Positions 50,001 through 60,699 are shown, numbered from the stretch's first letter. The stretch: 64,000 nucleotides of DNA from Chrysoporthe austroafricana (GCA_001051155.2 JYIP02000003.1:4774001-4838000), one strand, 5' to 3'. A program made the numbers and translations. The notes: generated by a model from the sequence alone, not told the origin.

Positions 50001-51258
50001 CTACACTGCCCAGACCTACGGCAACACACAGTGCTTCGATGTCCCCAGCAATCAGCCCTCTCCTGAAGAGATCGTTGAGCTGGCTGCCTCGGGTGCTGCC
50101 TTCTGCACGAGCTACATCAACTACAACGCTCCCACAGTCTACTCGTGGACCACAACCACGACCACGGCGCCCAGCAGCACTTTCCACAGCTCGACGACTA
50201 CTGTGACGGTCACAAGCACCCCGACGATCACCCTTTCACCTACCGAGTCTATCACTACCTGGCTTGGTCCCTATACTGAGTACGCTACTACGGTGACTGC
50301 TTCAACGACCATTGCTACAGTCTACTCCATGGACTCTTCTCTCCTCAAACGTGGCTTTATCGGCAAGGAGCCGCCACTGCCCGCGCTGACCGCTGCGCCC
50401 GTTGTAGCGGATCAGGCCATCCAGCGCCGCGCCGTCGCGACCCCGGCCGTGGCAGCGTCCTGGTCCGCGTCTGAGATCTCCTACGCTTGCTCTCAGGTCG
50501 CGACCGGGAAGGTCACCGTCACGTCTACTCATGAGGCGGTGGTTACCTCAGGTGTGGCCACCGACGTCCTAACCATCACCGCAAATGCCAACGGCCCCGT
50601 GCAGACCGTCACCTCGACGCAGACCTCATATGTCTACGGCGGTGTGTCCATCACCACCGTCGCCGCGACCGCGACCTCCACCCCCATGAGCTGCCCCTTC
50701 GAGAACGAGGTGCCCGCATGCGGCTGCATGACCGTCACGCTGCACGGCGCGTACTTCATGGAGGGCCTGCAGCTGCGGTACGACGGCTTCACGTCCAGTC
50801 CCGCCGCGATCCCCAGCGACGACTATGCCGGCTACATCTGGTACCTGAGCAGCCGGGGCTGGCTGACGACGCTGACGTGGGACTACGGCGCATCGTACCC
50901 CTCCTTCCTGGGCGGGTACACGCACGCGCCCATGGAGGCTATGAACTACTACAGCGCCGACATCTCGGACCAGTTCTTCGAGCCCGCCGTATGCACCAAG
51001 GACCCCTCGACCATGACGCTGGACTGCAAGCTCGCGGGGTACGGTCCGATGTACGCGCCGCCCGCGTCTATGGCTACGGAGACGCTGTACGATAGCTACG
51101 ACGACTACTATGACTACTACGATGAGGAAATGCCCAAGTATCTCGATGGGCAGGTGCAGATCCCGTACTGGACGCTGGGCCAGAACCTGACGGGGTACAC
51201 ACCGTTGACACTGACCTACGAGGAGATCGACTGTCTCTGCAATGCATGGATCCCGTAG
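47007..51258 (+). CDS. large secreted Ser/Thr-rich wall-type protein (DUF7029/DUF7223-like), 1,389 aa
   Basis: Two exons, 47007-49149 and 49232-51258 (GTGAGT donor, CTAAC branch, AG at 49,230-49,231). The ATG has a strong GCCACC context and begins a signal peptide (MLCKNLLAVLTATLAATGSA). Then come a Ser/Gly/Pro-rich stretch with imperfect repeats of GRPSG-AHVSG (about 60-180), a beta-rich segment (about 184-335), a region resembling DUF7029 (about 372-510), and dibasic sites KKKR and RKR near 645-665 that could be Kex2 targets. A DUF7223-like beta domain follows (about 736-935, starting near CVNCGFSISN), then a Thr-rich linker and a Cys-containing C-terminal domain from about 1,200 ending CLCNAWIP. 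There is no GPI signal. The domain names are recalled, not searched. Probable role: extracellular matrix or cell wall. Confidence 0.82.
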
Positions 51259-52210
51259 AAGAACAATGTGAGAGTTGATACGGCAAAGACGAAATCTGGG
51301 GACAGGAGGAAGGATTTCAAAAGCATATATATAATAGTTGTCAAGGGCCATTGGCTGTATTTCGTGTCTATAGTTTGAGCAATCGTACTTGTATCTCGAC
51401 ATAAAACATTGAAACTGTTAATTTATCTACCTTGTAATGAAAATCCAGCTGAGTTTCTCTTCTAGATGTTCGAAGCAAAGGAGTACCGTAGTCTACGAGT
51501 ATTTGCAATTGATGCCGTTACAATGACCGAATAATGAATACTTCAGAGGCGTATACGGAACAAGGGAAAATAAACCCAAGTTGGACTGGTTGACCAATAA
51601 CGGACGATGAAATACATACCATCCGTGAAGATATCCTATTCGGCATTGGGTTCGAGAAACGCTCGCTTAATAGAATAAGCTTATCGAAATAGACTTCGTG
51701 ACTGCCGCATGATAACACTCGGGTACTACTCCATCATCTACTTGCGTATGCGCAAAACTCGTCGACGCCATTTCCGTGCTTCTCACGTCGGGTCTCTTGA
51801 CCTGATCGAAGCCAGATGGACTAGGAGCGAAGTCTGCTAATATGTTTGCTACGGTGATACTTAACTTCGGAAGTTCCTTCCTAATAAGCGACATCATAAT
51901 TTATCCCTAATAAACTACATAGTCGGTTCGTAATATCTCATTAATTACATTAGATATAATTATCTGTTATTACAGCATGCGGAGTTTTCTCGTCCCACTC
52001 TAGGTGTTGTCGGATTCTCAATTTCGCGTATCGTCTTTCGAGTCGATGCATCAAACCTAATCTCCAAATCCTATCTCATGCTCGGAGCGCCCTGGTACGT
52101 AATCGATACCTACGCAGGTAGGTACTTCGAAGACTCAGGAGGAGCCCCTCGCGGGACCATGCATGTTTCCTCCCCTTAGAGACTGCACCCTACGGATGCT
52201 GTGCCTCCAG
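51259..52210. other. intergenic region, nothing recognised
   Basis: Convergent 3' ends of the two flanking genes face each other here. The short frames on the minus strand (51,518-51,897) lack any motif. The sequence around 51,890-51,980 is locally AT-rich but shows no transposon end. Confidence 0.55.
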
Positions 52211-52747
52211 CTAGAGCTGAAGAGCGCCAAAGAGAACCGAAGTCAACAGCAGCGCCGAGACAGTGACACCGCTCAGAGTCAGCCCCAGGCTCGCGGGGCC
52301 GGCCCCGGCCGCCGCGCTCGAGCTGCTCGTCGACGACGACGAGCTCCCGCTCCCGCTCCCGCTCGCCGTGCTGGAGCCGGTGCTGGCGCTCGCCGTGACG
52401 ACCACGCTCGCGCCGCTCGCGAGGGTGTCGCTCGCCGTCGCGCTGGCTGTCGCGTTGCCCGTGCCCCTACAGAAGACGTCGCCGTAGGCGGCGCCGTTGC
52501 TCTCCATGCAGTCCGAGAGGGTCGTGACGTTCTGGCCCTCCGCGAGACAGTAGAGGCCGCAGTTGTCCCCGTAGGCCACGACGTCGGCGGACTTGCAGCA
52601 CTTGGCCATGATGTCGGTGTGGTTGCCGCCGTAGGGCAGCGCGCAGGAGGCGTCCTGGACGGGGATGTCGTAGAGGTACACGCCGCAGCCCGTGGAGCTG
52701 GCTGCGGCCGAACTTGCTGTGCCGGTTGGTGTGGCGGTGGACGACAT
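52211..52747 (-). CDS. small Cys-rich protein with GPI-like C-terminal tail, 178 aa
   Basis: A single exon. Residues about 20-95 form a compact Cys-rich domain with nine or so cysteines, including KCCKSADVV and NCGLYCLAEGQNVTTLSDCM, ending FCRG. A Ser/Thr/Ala-rich linker (about 96-150) follows, then a hydrophobic end (LGLTLSGVTVSALLLTSVLF) that would serve as a GPI-attachment tail or a single membrane anchor. Unusually, the N-terminus (MSSTATPTGTASS) is polar and has no obvious signal peptide, so a missed upstream exon or a tail-anchored topology is possible. Upstream on the coding strand lie a CT-rich tract (52,862-52,831) and CATAAAAG. The family seems widespread in ascomycetes and, as far as I know, uncharacterised. 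Confidence 0.75.
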   Translation of the reverse strand: MSSTATPTGTASSAAASSTGCGVYLYDIPVQDASCALPYGGNHTDIMAKCCKSADVVAYGDNCGLYCLAEGQNVTTLSDCMESNGAAYGDVFCRGTGNATASATASDTLASGASVVVTASASTGSSTASGSGSGSSSSSTSSSSAAAGAGPASLGLTLSGVTVSALLLTSVLFGALQL

Positions 52748-53729
52748 TTTTGGTGATGTATGCGGTGGGTGGATGTTGAATGCAGGGTCTCGGTTTGCCT
52801 GATAGAAGCCTAGAGCGTGGTTCTTTTATGGGTGACAGAGAGAGGGAGAGCGAGACAGAGCAAAGCCATCTGAGTGCACGTTGGCTGTCAGCCCATCATA
52901 TATTCCCCTGACGTAGATCGACACGAGGCTGGGGTAGGATCTCAGGGACTCTGGTTGGTCCGGTCGACAACACCACCAACGAACCAGGATTCATTTATCC
53001 CTGACGGCAGCGGACCCGGTCACGCCGGTTGTCGCACAAGCTCGTATTTATTTCCGGCGATGACGTTGGAAATCCATGCTGCAACATCTGCCGGATCTTC
53101 AACCCAGTTCTTCTAGACCTACAAGTGACAGACACGGCGGGATCTCCCAGTGGTGTTCCATCCGAGTACCGTGCTCGTGGTTTAGGTGTCCAGTGGGGCC
53201 AGGCACAAACCCGTGGTTCCATTTGAACAACTGCACCCCTGGTTGCCAACTCCTCCTGCAGGCTCAGCTCGTTCAGCTTGTGGAGATGGCTGGGTTCCAA
53301 GAATTTCAGGGGACGTTGTGCATCGCCCAGTGGGACTGCATGCCTGGGCGATAATGCTTGGACCATGGCAATTCTGTAGCTGATGCTGGCACGGCTGGGT
53401 GTGATGTAACCAATTCCACCTGCGTTCGGCGGTCGAGGCTTGTTTTCAATCACGCAGGCGATGCACGTACAACGTGATACGGATTGTGAAGGACAGACAA
53501 GCAGGCCTACTATGGTAAGAAGTCGAGGGCTCGAGCACAAAGCCAAGCTCGGCGCTCGACAATTAACGCTGAAGACCCGGATCGGGCATGCAATGCCAGG
53601 TAGCGCCTAAGGCATGTATGTGACACCTCACAGCTGAAGCACAAAGATTTCGCAGGGTAAACAACAGACTAATTTCAATTCGCTGCAGGCTCAATGGTTG
53701 AGAGAGAAACGGCCAATGTCGGATGGGTA
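52748..53729. other. intergenic region without recognised gene
   Basis: The minus frame 52,995-53,546 (183 codons) and overlapping plus frames have no recognisable domain and shadow each other. The left part should contain the promoter of the Cys-rich gene and the right part the 3' UTR of GPI3. Confidence 0.5.
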
Positions 53730-55288
53730 TTATCGGCCTCTCCGCTGCTTCTCTTTCGAGTCCTCAACAAGAATCTTTCTGGGCCACTCGGCCGCAATAT
53801 CAATATTCTTCTTGGGAGCGACCCATTCGAGGAAGAGGAAAAATATGTAATCGATGACAACACATAGGCAGAACAGCTTGCCCGCCCAGATCCCACAGCC
53901 GTAGTATCGCTTGAGCCTATCGATCAGCGCGAAGTCTCTCTGGACGCCGCCTCTGCCCCTGGTGGCTGTCGCGCCCATGCTTGCCGCATTGTAGAACTCG
54001 GACTCATCGATGTCGCCTGAAATACCCTTGTAGACCCGCTCAGTGCGTTTGGCGATGTCGGTCCACGAGTACATCTTCTTGATCTCGTCGTGGAATCGCT
54101 CTGTCCGTACCTTATTGGCCCTGATGTCGGCGATGGCCTTGCCTGTGGCAGCAACTAGGTCGTCCTCTTCGGGCTTGGCGAATTGTGTCATGTACCCTGG
54201 CAGCACCTCAGGGATACCGCCTACCTGAGTGCAAACGACATACAGCCCGCAGCTGGCAGCCTCGACAATAACGGTTCCGAAGGCCTCGGTGAGGGAGGGA
54301 TGCAGGTAGATGTGTCCCCTCACCATAACATCGCGAACCTCCTCGTGCCGGACGGAGCCGAGCATCTCGACACGGTCCTGCAGAACATTCTGCTCGATCA
54401 TCTGCTCGAGATCGATAGCCTTGGGTCCGGAGCCGGCGATGATGAAGCGTGTGTTCGGATGATTCTCAAGGATGCGTGGGATGGCGGCCACGAGAAGGTC
54501 TATACCCTTGTTGTAAAATAGACGGGAAATGACGACAATGGTGACGGTGTCGTGAGGGCCCAGTCGATGAGCCGGGACAGGATAATGATCAATAGTGTAG
54601 TTTCCGTTTCCAGGCCCCTCAGATAGGTGGTCAAGAGGTTTGAAATTGTCAGCCACAACGGCGTTTGGGATGACAGAGACCATCAGGGGGTCGAGGGAAG
54701 CACGGAGAACCGTGTTCTCTTTGCTGGAGTAGATGTTAGCCACGCCGTCGCTGGATGCAGAAGGCAGGGTGCGTGGCCGTACCTGGTGTTGCTCACGCAT
54801 ATGACATGGTCCACATCACTGAGCGTGAACTTCAGCAGCTTGTTGGTGAGGATACTGGCGGCATCCGCAAAGCCAAACAGAGAATGATCCGTGAAGACGG
54901 TACGGATGCCCATGGTCCGGGCGTGTAGCGTCGCTTCCCAACACAGGCTGCTGAGGGAGGCATGACCGTGGACGATGTCGATCTGCTCCCGTATTATAAT
55001 GTTGCGGAATACAGGAAAGAAGGAAAAGACGGTAGGCAGGGTGGCAGAGCGATAGATGACCCAGAAGGGCACGTAGTAGACCTTGAGGCCGTTGGTCAGG
55101 TAGCGAATCCCCTTACGGTCATCGTAGGCGTGGGTGATGACCACGACCTTGTGGCCTCGATCGATAAGCCGCTGGGACAGCTGGTAGATGTGACTCTCGA
55201 CTCCTCCCGGCTGGGGGAAGAAGAAGTCGCTGACCATGGCGATGTTGTAGGTGGGTTTCGACATCTTGTATGCATTCACGTTGGCCAT
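53730..55288 (-). CDS. gpi3: GPI N-acetylglucosaminyltransferase catalytic subunit (PIG-A/GPI3), 499 aa
   Basis: Transfers GlcNAc from UDP-GlcNAc to phosphatidylinositol, the first step of GPI-anchor synthesis, on the cytosolic face of the ER as part of the GPI-GnT complex. Exons are 55288-54783 and 54723-53730, with a GTACGG donor, CTAAC branch and CAG acceptor. The junction restores [17 protein letters not shown], a signature of the family. Other hallmarks: [18 protein letters not shown] at the N-terminus, [36 protein letters not shown], and [19 protein letters not shown] containing the EX7E glycosyltransferase 4 motif. A C-terminal hydrophobic segment ([17 protein letters not shown]) is the usual ER membrane anchor. 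Length fits filamentous-fungal orthologues. The second Met (residue 9) is an alternative start. Confidence 0.95.
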
Positions 55289-55719
55289 GCATTCTCATGC
55301 AGATGATCTCACTTGACAACGGATTCTGACATGTCACGTGTCATATCAAGTATCTGGACGCCATGGGACCTGTGTGGTCGCTGTGTGGCCTGTAAGGCGA
55401 ACGACGATGGGGCGTTCTGGTTGTCGTTGTCGTTGTCGTTCTGGTTGTATTTACCGTCGAACGAGAAATGAAATGAGCTTAGATCAACAGGTACTATAGG
55501 CTGTATGCAGGGGGCGGTTACACTTACCACCTTAGCGACTGAGCCCGCCCAGCGATAACGCTGCGATAAGAAAAGCGGTCGATTTTCGAAGTGGCAGAAT
55601 CCGCGTCTGCCAAAAACTTCATGGGGTAGCAACTACAACTCTCTGCAACGTCAAGACGGCTCATTGATGGTGGACGCAGAGACTCTGGCAGACACCTGGT
55701 GAGAATCGGTCGCATCAGA
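55289..55719. promoter_or_regulatory. shared divergent promoter region of gpi3 and dbp6
   Basis: About 430 bp separate the two start codons, which point away from each other. The region includes a short hexamer repeat, GTTGTCGTTGTCGTTGTCGT around 55,420-55,440, and no open gene. A bidirectional promoter is inferred from the layout alone. Confidence 0.55.
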
Positions 55720-58467
55720 ATGTACGCCAGGTACATACCACCGCCCAAGCCCTCCAAGGCTCCGGCGCCCAACGCCCAATTCGAGCCGCCTCCTCCAGCA
55801 CCACCATCTCCTGCTGTCTCTTCTGCGACACCTTACGCCAGATACGTGCCTCCAGCAAGGAAGCCTCTTAATACTTCTGAGACACCGACTCCTGCGCCCC
55901 GAGTGCCGCCCCCCTCCAAGACACATCTCAACGCTGCTGCCATCCCCCCTCCCGAATCTCTCCCTGCCAAGATTGTCTTCAACTACGATGACGAATACGA
56001 CACACCTTCACCTTCAAAGAAGCGGAAGCTAGAAACACCCGATCCTGTTCCAAGTCCAGGAGAGGAGCCTTCCAAGAAGATTAGGGAAAAGAGCGAGGGC
56101 GAGGTGAAGAAAGAGGAAAAACATAAGAGGCGCAGTGATGAGGCGGATGGTTCTCTGTCAAAGGGAAAGAAGGAAAGGCAAGAAGATCACAAGTCAGACA
56201 GGAAGAAAAGAAGGAAGGAGAAGTCGGATGAGAAGTCTTTTTCTTTTGGCTTTGATGAGAACACCTTCGCGCTAGAAGAACCTCCGGAGAATACCGTAAC
56301 TGTTAAGGAGGCAAAAGGGGAGAAGAAGAGGACGTCCAAGGATGAGGACGCCTATGACCCTACGCAGGACTCACCCTCGCCTTCTACCAAGAAATCTCCG
56401 CTGGCTGCTATCAAGAAGGATACGCCCGGTGGTCTCAAGGAGGAGGTCGGAACCAAGCATCTGCAAAGCAAGAAGCACAAGGGTCAAGATGACAAAGACG
56501 ATGTTCCGGCCAGACATAGGGCTTTTCTCGAAAAGGCTGCCAAATCGTTGAAGGACGCATCAAGAATCGTCAAGACGGAGGGCCAGACGGGGTCACAGGA
56601 GGGCGATGAGGCTGAGCCCATGGAAGCGCATGGCCTCGAACCTCTGCCACAACCAGAACCTGTCGGTCAAGATTGGCAGAAGCCCACCTACGAGACGCTG
56701 CCGGCATGGATAGCGAATCCCATACGAGTCACACCTCAGGCTAGATCTTCATTCACGGACCTAGGCATCAGCAAAGAAGTGGCTACAAAGCTCGAGTTTA
56801 AGGGCTACAAAGATGCGTTCGCTGTGCAGACGGCTGTCATGCCACTGCTCTTACCATCTCACGATCGCCAGGGAGACGTCGTTGTGTCAGCTGCCACCGG
56901 CTCCGGAAAGACACTGGCGTACGTCCTTCCGATGGTGCAGGACATCAGCCAGGGTGTTGTAACTCGGCTGCGCGGGTTGATCGTGGTGCCGACGCGCGAA
57001 TTGGTCATGCAGGCGAAAGTCGTGTGTGAAGCTTGTGCCGGCGCCTTCGCAGGACCAAATCGGAAGACTGTAAAGATTGGCATCTCGATGGGAAACAAAC
57101 AGTTCGAGCAGGAACAAGCGGACCTCGTTGAGGAGGAGCAGAGATTTGATCCTGCAGGACACCAGGTCTGGTTACGGGAGCACTTCAATGAGGATCTCGA
57201 CATGAGCCTCTTCGACGATGCTCCCAGGCCCCTTGTGGACCATGTCCTCGACTACGCCTCGAAGGTAGACATTTTGATTTGTACCCCCGGACGGCTTGTC
57301 GACCACATCAACCGCACGCCTGGCTTCAGTCTGGGCTATGTTCGGTGGCTCGTTGTGGATGAAGCCGACAAGCTGTTAGCCCAGACGTTCCAGGACTGGC
57401 TTTCCGTCGTGATGCCACTTCTCAATACGACAAATAAGCTTGGCGCAAGGGATTTCCCGGACTCAAACAAGAGCGGTGTGCGGAAGGTCATCCTAAGCGC
57501 CACCATGACAAGGGACCTCAGTTTACTAAATGGGCTGAAGCTCTTCCGTCCAAAGCTGGTCGTTCTCGAAGGCGTCACGGAGGAGGCGGAACCGTCACGG
57601 GAAAGCAAAACAGAGCACGTCTTGCCAGAGTCGCTTGAGGAATTTGCCGTCAAGATCCGCGATCCGGAGCTAAAGCCGCTGTACCTAGTGGAGCTGTTCA
57701 GCCATACACGTATGGCTTCGATGAAGGATGCTGACGAGGACGTGAAAATGGCAGACCTTGAAGGTGACGACTCGTCATCTGCTGAGTCGGACTCCGAATC
57801 GGATGCCTCCGACTCTGGAAGTGAAAGCAGCGACGAGTCTACAAGTGACTCCGAGGAATCTAATGCTGGCGATACAAGCCAAAGCTCACCTGGAACTGGG
57901 CTTTCATCGTCTTCAAAGCCAAACTTCCATACGACCGCTCTCATATTCACCAAGTCCAACGAGACCGCCATCCGTCTCTCACGTCTCTTTTCTCTCCTTT
58001 CCCCGAATTTGGCTCCGCTGATTGGCACTCTGACTTCTACGACTCGCACTTCCGAGAGACGCAAAACTCTGCGCGCATTTGCCTCTCACAAGCTGCGCAT
58101 CCTTGTGGCGTCCGACCTCGTGGCACGTGGTATCGACCTGGCGAATCTCGACCACGTCATCAACTACGATATGCCCACCAGCGTGGCATCATATGTACAC
58201 AGAGTCGGTCGTACGGCAAGAGCAACTAGGAAAGGCAAAGCGTGGACGCTATTTACAAAGACAGAAGCGGGTTGGTTCTGGACTGCAATCGCAGGTAAGG
58301 GCGAAAGTAAGAGCCAAGGCGCTGCTGGAACCGGACACATCAAGAGGAATGTCAAGGTGGAAGAGGTCAGGGTCAACGACAGGTGGGAGGAGGACAAGGT
58401 TGCTGAGTTTGAAAGCACTCTGGAGAAGCTGGGCAAGGAGGCAAGCGAGATGCGCAGGAAGCGTTGA
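55720..58467 (+). CDS. dbp6: ATP-dependent RNA helicase DBP6 (DEAD-box), 915 aa
   Basis: Nucleolar DEAD-box helicase needed for early 60S ribosome assembly in yeast. Single exon; the first ATG in frame is at 55,720 (MYARYIPPPKPS). Residues 1-320 are a disordered Pro-rich then Lys/Glu-rich leader with basic nuclear-signal stretches (KKRKLE, KKRRKEK). The helicase core carries motif I AATGSGKT (about 391), Ia PTRELV, Ib TPGRLVDH, II DEAD (547-550), III SAT (about 593), V VASDLVARGIDL and VI HRVGRTARA (about 827). A Ser/Asp/Glu-rich acidic insert (about 672-730) sits between the two RecA lobes, and a long insert follows motif Ia, both typical of Dbp6. The paralogue Dbp51-type helicases lack these inserts. 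Confidence 0.92.
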   Translation: MYARYIPPPKPSKAPAPNAQFEPPPPAPPSPAVSSATPYARYVPPARKPLNTSETPTPAPRVPPPSKTHLNAAAIPPPESLPAKIVFNYDDEYDTPSPSKKRKLETPDPVPSPGEEPSKKIREKSEGEVKKEEKHKRRSDEADGSLSKGKKERQEDHKSDRKKRRKEKSDEKSFSFGFDENTFALEEPPENTVTVKEAKGEKKRTSKDEDAYDPTQDSPSPSTKKSPLAAIKKDTPGGLKEEVGTKHLQSKKHKGQDDKDDVPARHRAFLEKAAKSLKDASRIVKTEGQTGSQEGDEAEPMEAHGLEPLPQPEPVGQDWQKPTYETLPAWIANPIRVTPQARSSFTDLGISKEVATKLEFKGYKDAFAVQTAVMPLLLPSHDRQGDVVVSAATGSGKTLAYVLPMVQDISQGVVTRLRGLIVVPTRELVMQAKVVCEACAGAFAGPNRKTVKIGISMGNKQFEQEQADLVEEEQRFDPAGHQVWLREHFNEDLDMSLFDDAPRPLVDHVLDYASKVDILICTPGRLVDHINRTPGFSLGYVRWLVVDEADKLLAQTFQDWLSVVMPLLNTTNKLGARDFPDSNKSGVRKVILSATMTRDLSLLNGLKLFRPKLVVLEGVTEEAEPSRESKTEHVLPESLEEFAVKIRDPELKPLYLVELFSHTRMASMKDADEDVKMADLEGDDSSSAESDSESDASDSGSESSDESTSDSEESNAGDTSQSSPGTGLSSSSKPNFHTTALIFTKSNETAIRLSRLFSLLSPNLAPLIGTLTSTTRTSERRKTLRAFASHKLRILVASDLVARGIDLANLDHVINYDMPTSVASYVHRVGRTARATRKGKAWTLFTKTEAGWFWTAIAGKGESKSQGAAGTGHIKRNVKVEEVRVNDRWEEDKVAEFESTLEKLGKEASEMRRKR

Positions 58468-58741
58468 TAGTGTGCATGGTGCATAAAGCACAGATTCTAT
58501 TTCAGCCCAGCAATTGCTTCCCTTCTCTGGCCTTGAACGCTGGTGTCCTCATGGCTTGTAGCAATACATCAACAATAGTGACTTTACAGCTGCGGGTTAC
58601 TGAATTTTGAACCTGATGATGCATTCATTCACCGGCCAAGACTGAAAAACCAACTTATGGTATGAACCTTGGGAACCTCAACTTCGATAACAACCCCCCG
58701 GCGCAAGCTCCCCCTTTCTCACCTAGCCAAGCCTCATCACG

Positions 58742-59100
58742 ATGTCTGTCCCTGTCACCTTATTAACCCTGCTCACCTTGACAGCACAGGTGGCTTTTCT
58801 TCTCCCCTTTTCTTCCTTGCCAGCACCATACAGCTACAAGAATATTCAAATAATCATATCACCCAAATCAAGGCAATACGGACTGTCGCGCTCTGCAAAC
58901 CACAATGGAGACTCCCCGCCTCAGAAGACAAATCTCTTGGCCGCGAGACGTTTCTTTGCCCAAGTCTCAGAAAGCATCACTATCTCCGGTAAGCTTCTTA
59001 ACCCGGTCTACCTACTCCGCCTTCCAATCTAGCGTTCACTATTGCTGCCCTTGTTGCTTTCCTACGGCCCGTACACAAAACAGTCCACTTACGCCGGTGA
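58742..59100 (+). other. alternative small two-exon frame (104 aa), low support
   Basis: Using the same intron (58,989-59,032) in another frame, an ATG at 58,742 gives MSVPVTLLTLLTLTAQVAFL ... AFTIAALVAFL and a stop at 59,100, a small protein with two hydrophobic segments. It overlaps the exonuclease-like model, so at most one is likely real. I rank this one lower because it has no homologue that I recognise. Confidence 0.2.
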
Positions 59101-59977
59101 AACCTCACAGGTTACCGAAAACCGTCCCTATCCCAGCTTGTTTTTCCACACCGTTCCAGCTGAGCGCACTGCGTTTGCCGCCCAACCAAGGACACGCTTC
59201 TGCTCGGTTCATACGGATGATGGGCTAGGCGAGATGATCCAGAGCATCGTGTCAACAGACGAGGCGACTTTGTACCTCGATGTGAAGGGTAACCTGCTCG
59301 TCATTGGTTTGGAGCCAACAGAAAGAATTTACCTGGTCAATCTACAGATCTTAGGCACGGCGGGATTGGAGGTGAGGCAGAACATCAATCTGTCTCAACT
59401 ACGGGCGTCTGCGGTCGACGACTCTGACGAACGAGGCCTCCCTTTGGACATTGGGCGGCTGCCAAGCTTGAGGGGGTTACTGGAGAGTCCATCCATCCCC
59501 AAAGTCGTGTTTGACTCGAAGACGACGGTCTCCTCGTTGAGGTCTACCTACGGCATCGTGCTTCGTGGTGTGCAGGATATTCAGCTCATGGAGCTTGCTA
59601 GCAGACTTCCGCCGGCCAGGCAGCCCTTCCACCACAGGCTTGTCCGCCGCGTCGAACTCAGAGATCTGCGCACATGCCTGGAATAGGACTCCAGCCTGTC
59701 GCTGATTGAGAAGAGACAGTGGCTTATGGGGAATGCTAGGATTAATACGTCTGAGATTTCCAACTCCAGGACCAGTTCTGGCGGAACGGAGACGGCACTA
59801 CAGAGAAACATGGCGTCGTACTGCGTGGACCAGGTCCGTCACCTGCCTGGGCTGCACAGAAGATACTGGGCTCGGCTAGACGAGGTCAGAAGGGAGGCAG
59901 TGAGGTTGAGAACGCAGAGAAGAGTGCGCGATGCTCAGAGTGCCGAAGAACTACGGGACCAGTCGGAACCACCATAG
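58905..59977 (+). pseudogene. 3'-5' exonuclease-fold (RNase D/WRN-like) gene with in-frame TAG and altered active site
   Basis: Proposed exons are 58905-58988 and 59033 onward (44-bp intron, GTAAGC donor, TAG acceptor), giving one frame that meets TAG at 59,684-59,686 and then continues open to 59,977. Text on both sides of the TAG matches the same family: IQDIQLMELAS-type motif (VQDIQLMELASRL) before and YCVDQVRHLPGL after. Without the stop it would encode about 342 residues; with it, 245. The DEDDy residues are damaged: the exo I block reads LYLDVKG (family D-x-E), exo II reads VFDSKTTVSSL with no second Asp, and exo III reads YCVDQ in place of YCxxD. It is either a pseudogene or a non-catalytic paralogue. 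The 5' exon is less certain. Confidence 0.65.
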
Positions 59978-60699
59978 CATGCATCCTGATTATGACAGAC
60001 ACTCGTGAAAGGATGACATTGAGAGGCTTTAGAGCCGCCATAGAAATCAAGGAGGGTTGAGAGCCCAAAACTGCAGAACACGAGCACTAATTGACGACCT
60101 AACAACAAGACTTGCCGTGTGTCGCCGTGTGATTGATTATTGTCACAGTGGTTTGCGTAGTACCGTTCCGCCTTATACATGATCATTCCTCCCTCTTCGT
60201 AGACTCACTGTTGCCGGTTGCTCACCGAGAGATCTGCTGCTATGCGTCGTGTCAGTCTGTCGCTTACTGTTGAGGAGAGCTATGGACATTAAGTAGTCTA
60301 TGTCCAAGTATGGCGGTCCTAGCCTAGACGGGAGCAACGAGAGCACCGTGACAACAACAACAGCCCGCGTTCCAGCGACCGTCTATCACAACCAAACAGA
60401 AAATCATGTTCAGACGGACGCAATGCTGAGACTTCTCACGATTCAAGTTGCAGCGGGACAGTCAATCACTTGCTGCGAGTCGACGGACAGCTCTCACCTT
60501 CGCGCCCCTGGATGACGTAAAATGTGCCCCACGTATAAGAGGGGAACGAGACTCCTACCAGAGCCTCCTCACGGCTGATTCTGATCAACTTCGGGATCAA
60601 CGACCGATGAGCAACTGCTCGAGCGCAATTCCAGCTCGTTAAAGTCGCACAGGTGTCACGATCTCAGCATTCAGACCCGGTTCGTACACATATGCCGAC
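59978..60699. other. intergenic region, promoter of the GH2 gene
   Basis: No gene recognised. A TATA-like CACGTATAAGAGG lies at about 60,527-60,540, some 160 bp before the GH2 start codon. Confidence 0.45.

Noticed and set aside
48642..51402. Several minus-strand frames of 60-258 codons inside the wall-protein gene
   Set aside because: GC-rich third positions in the real gene create open antisense frames; the plus-strand product has a signal peptide, domains and a consistent intron.
52163..52756. Plus-strand frame of 197 codons over the Cys-rich gene
   Set aside because: Its translation is Arg/Ala-rich low-complexity sequence, as expected antisense to Ser/Ala-rich coding; the minus frame has the Cys-rich domain and membrane tail.
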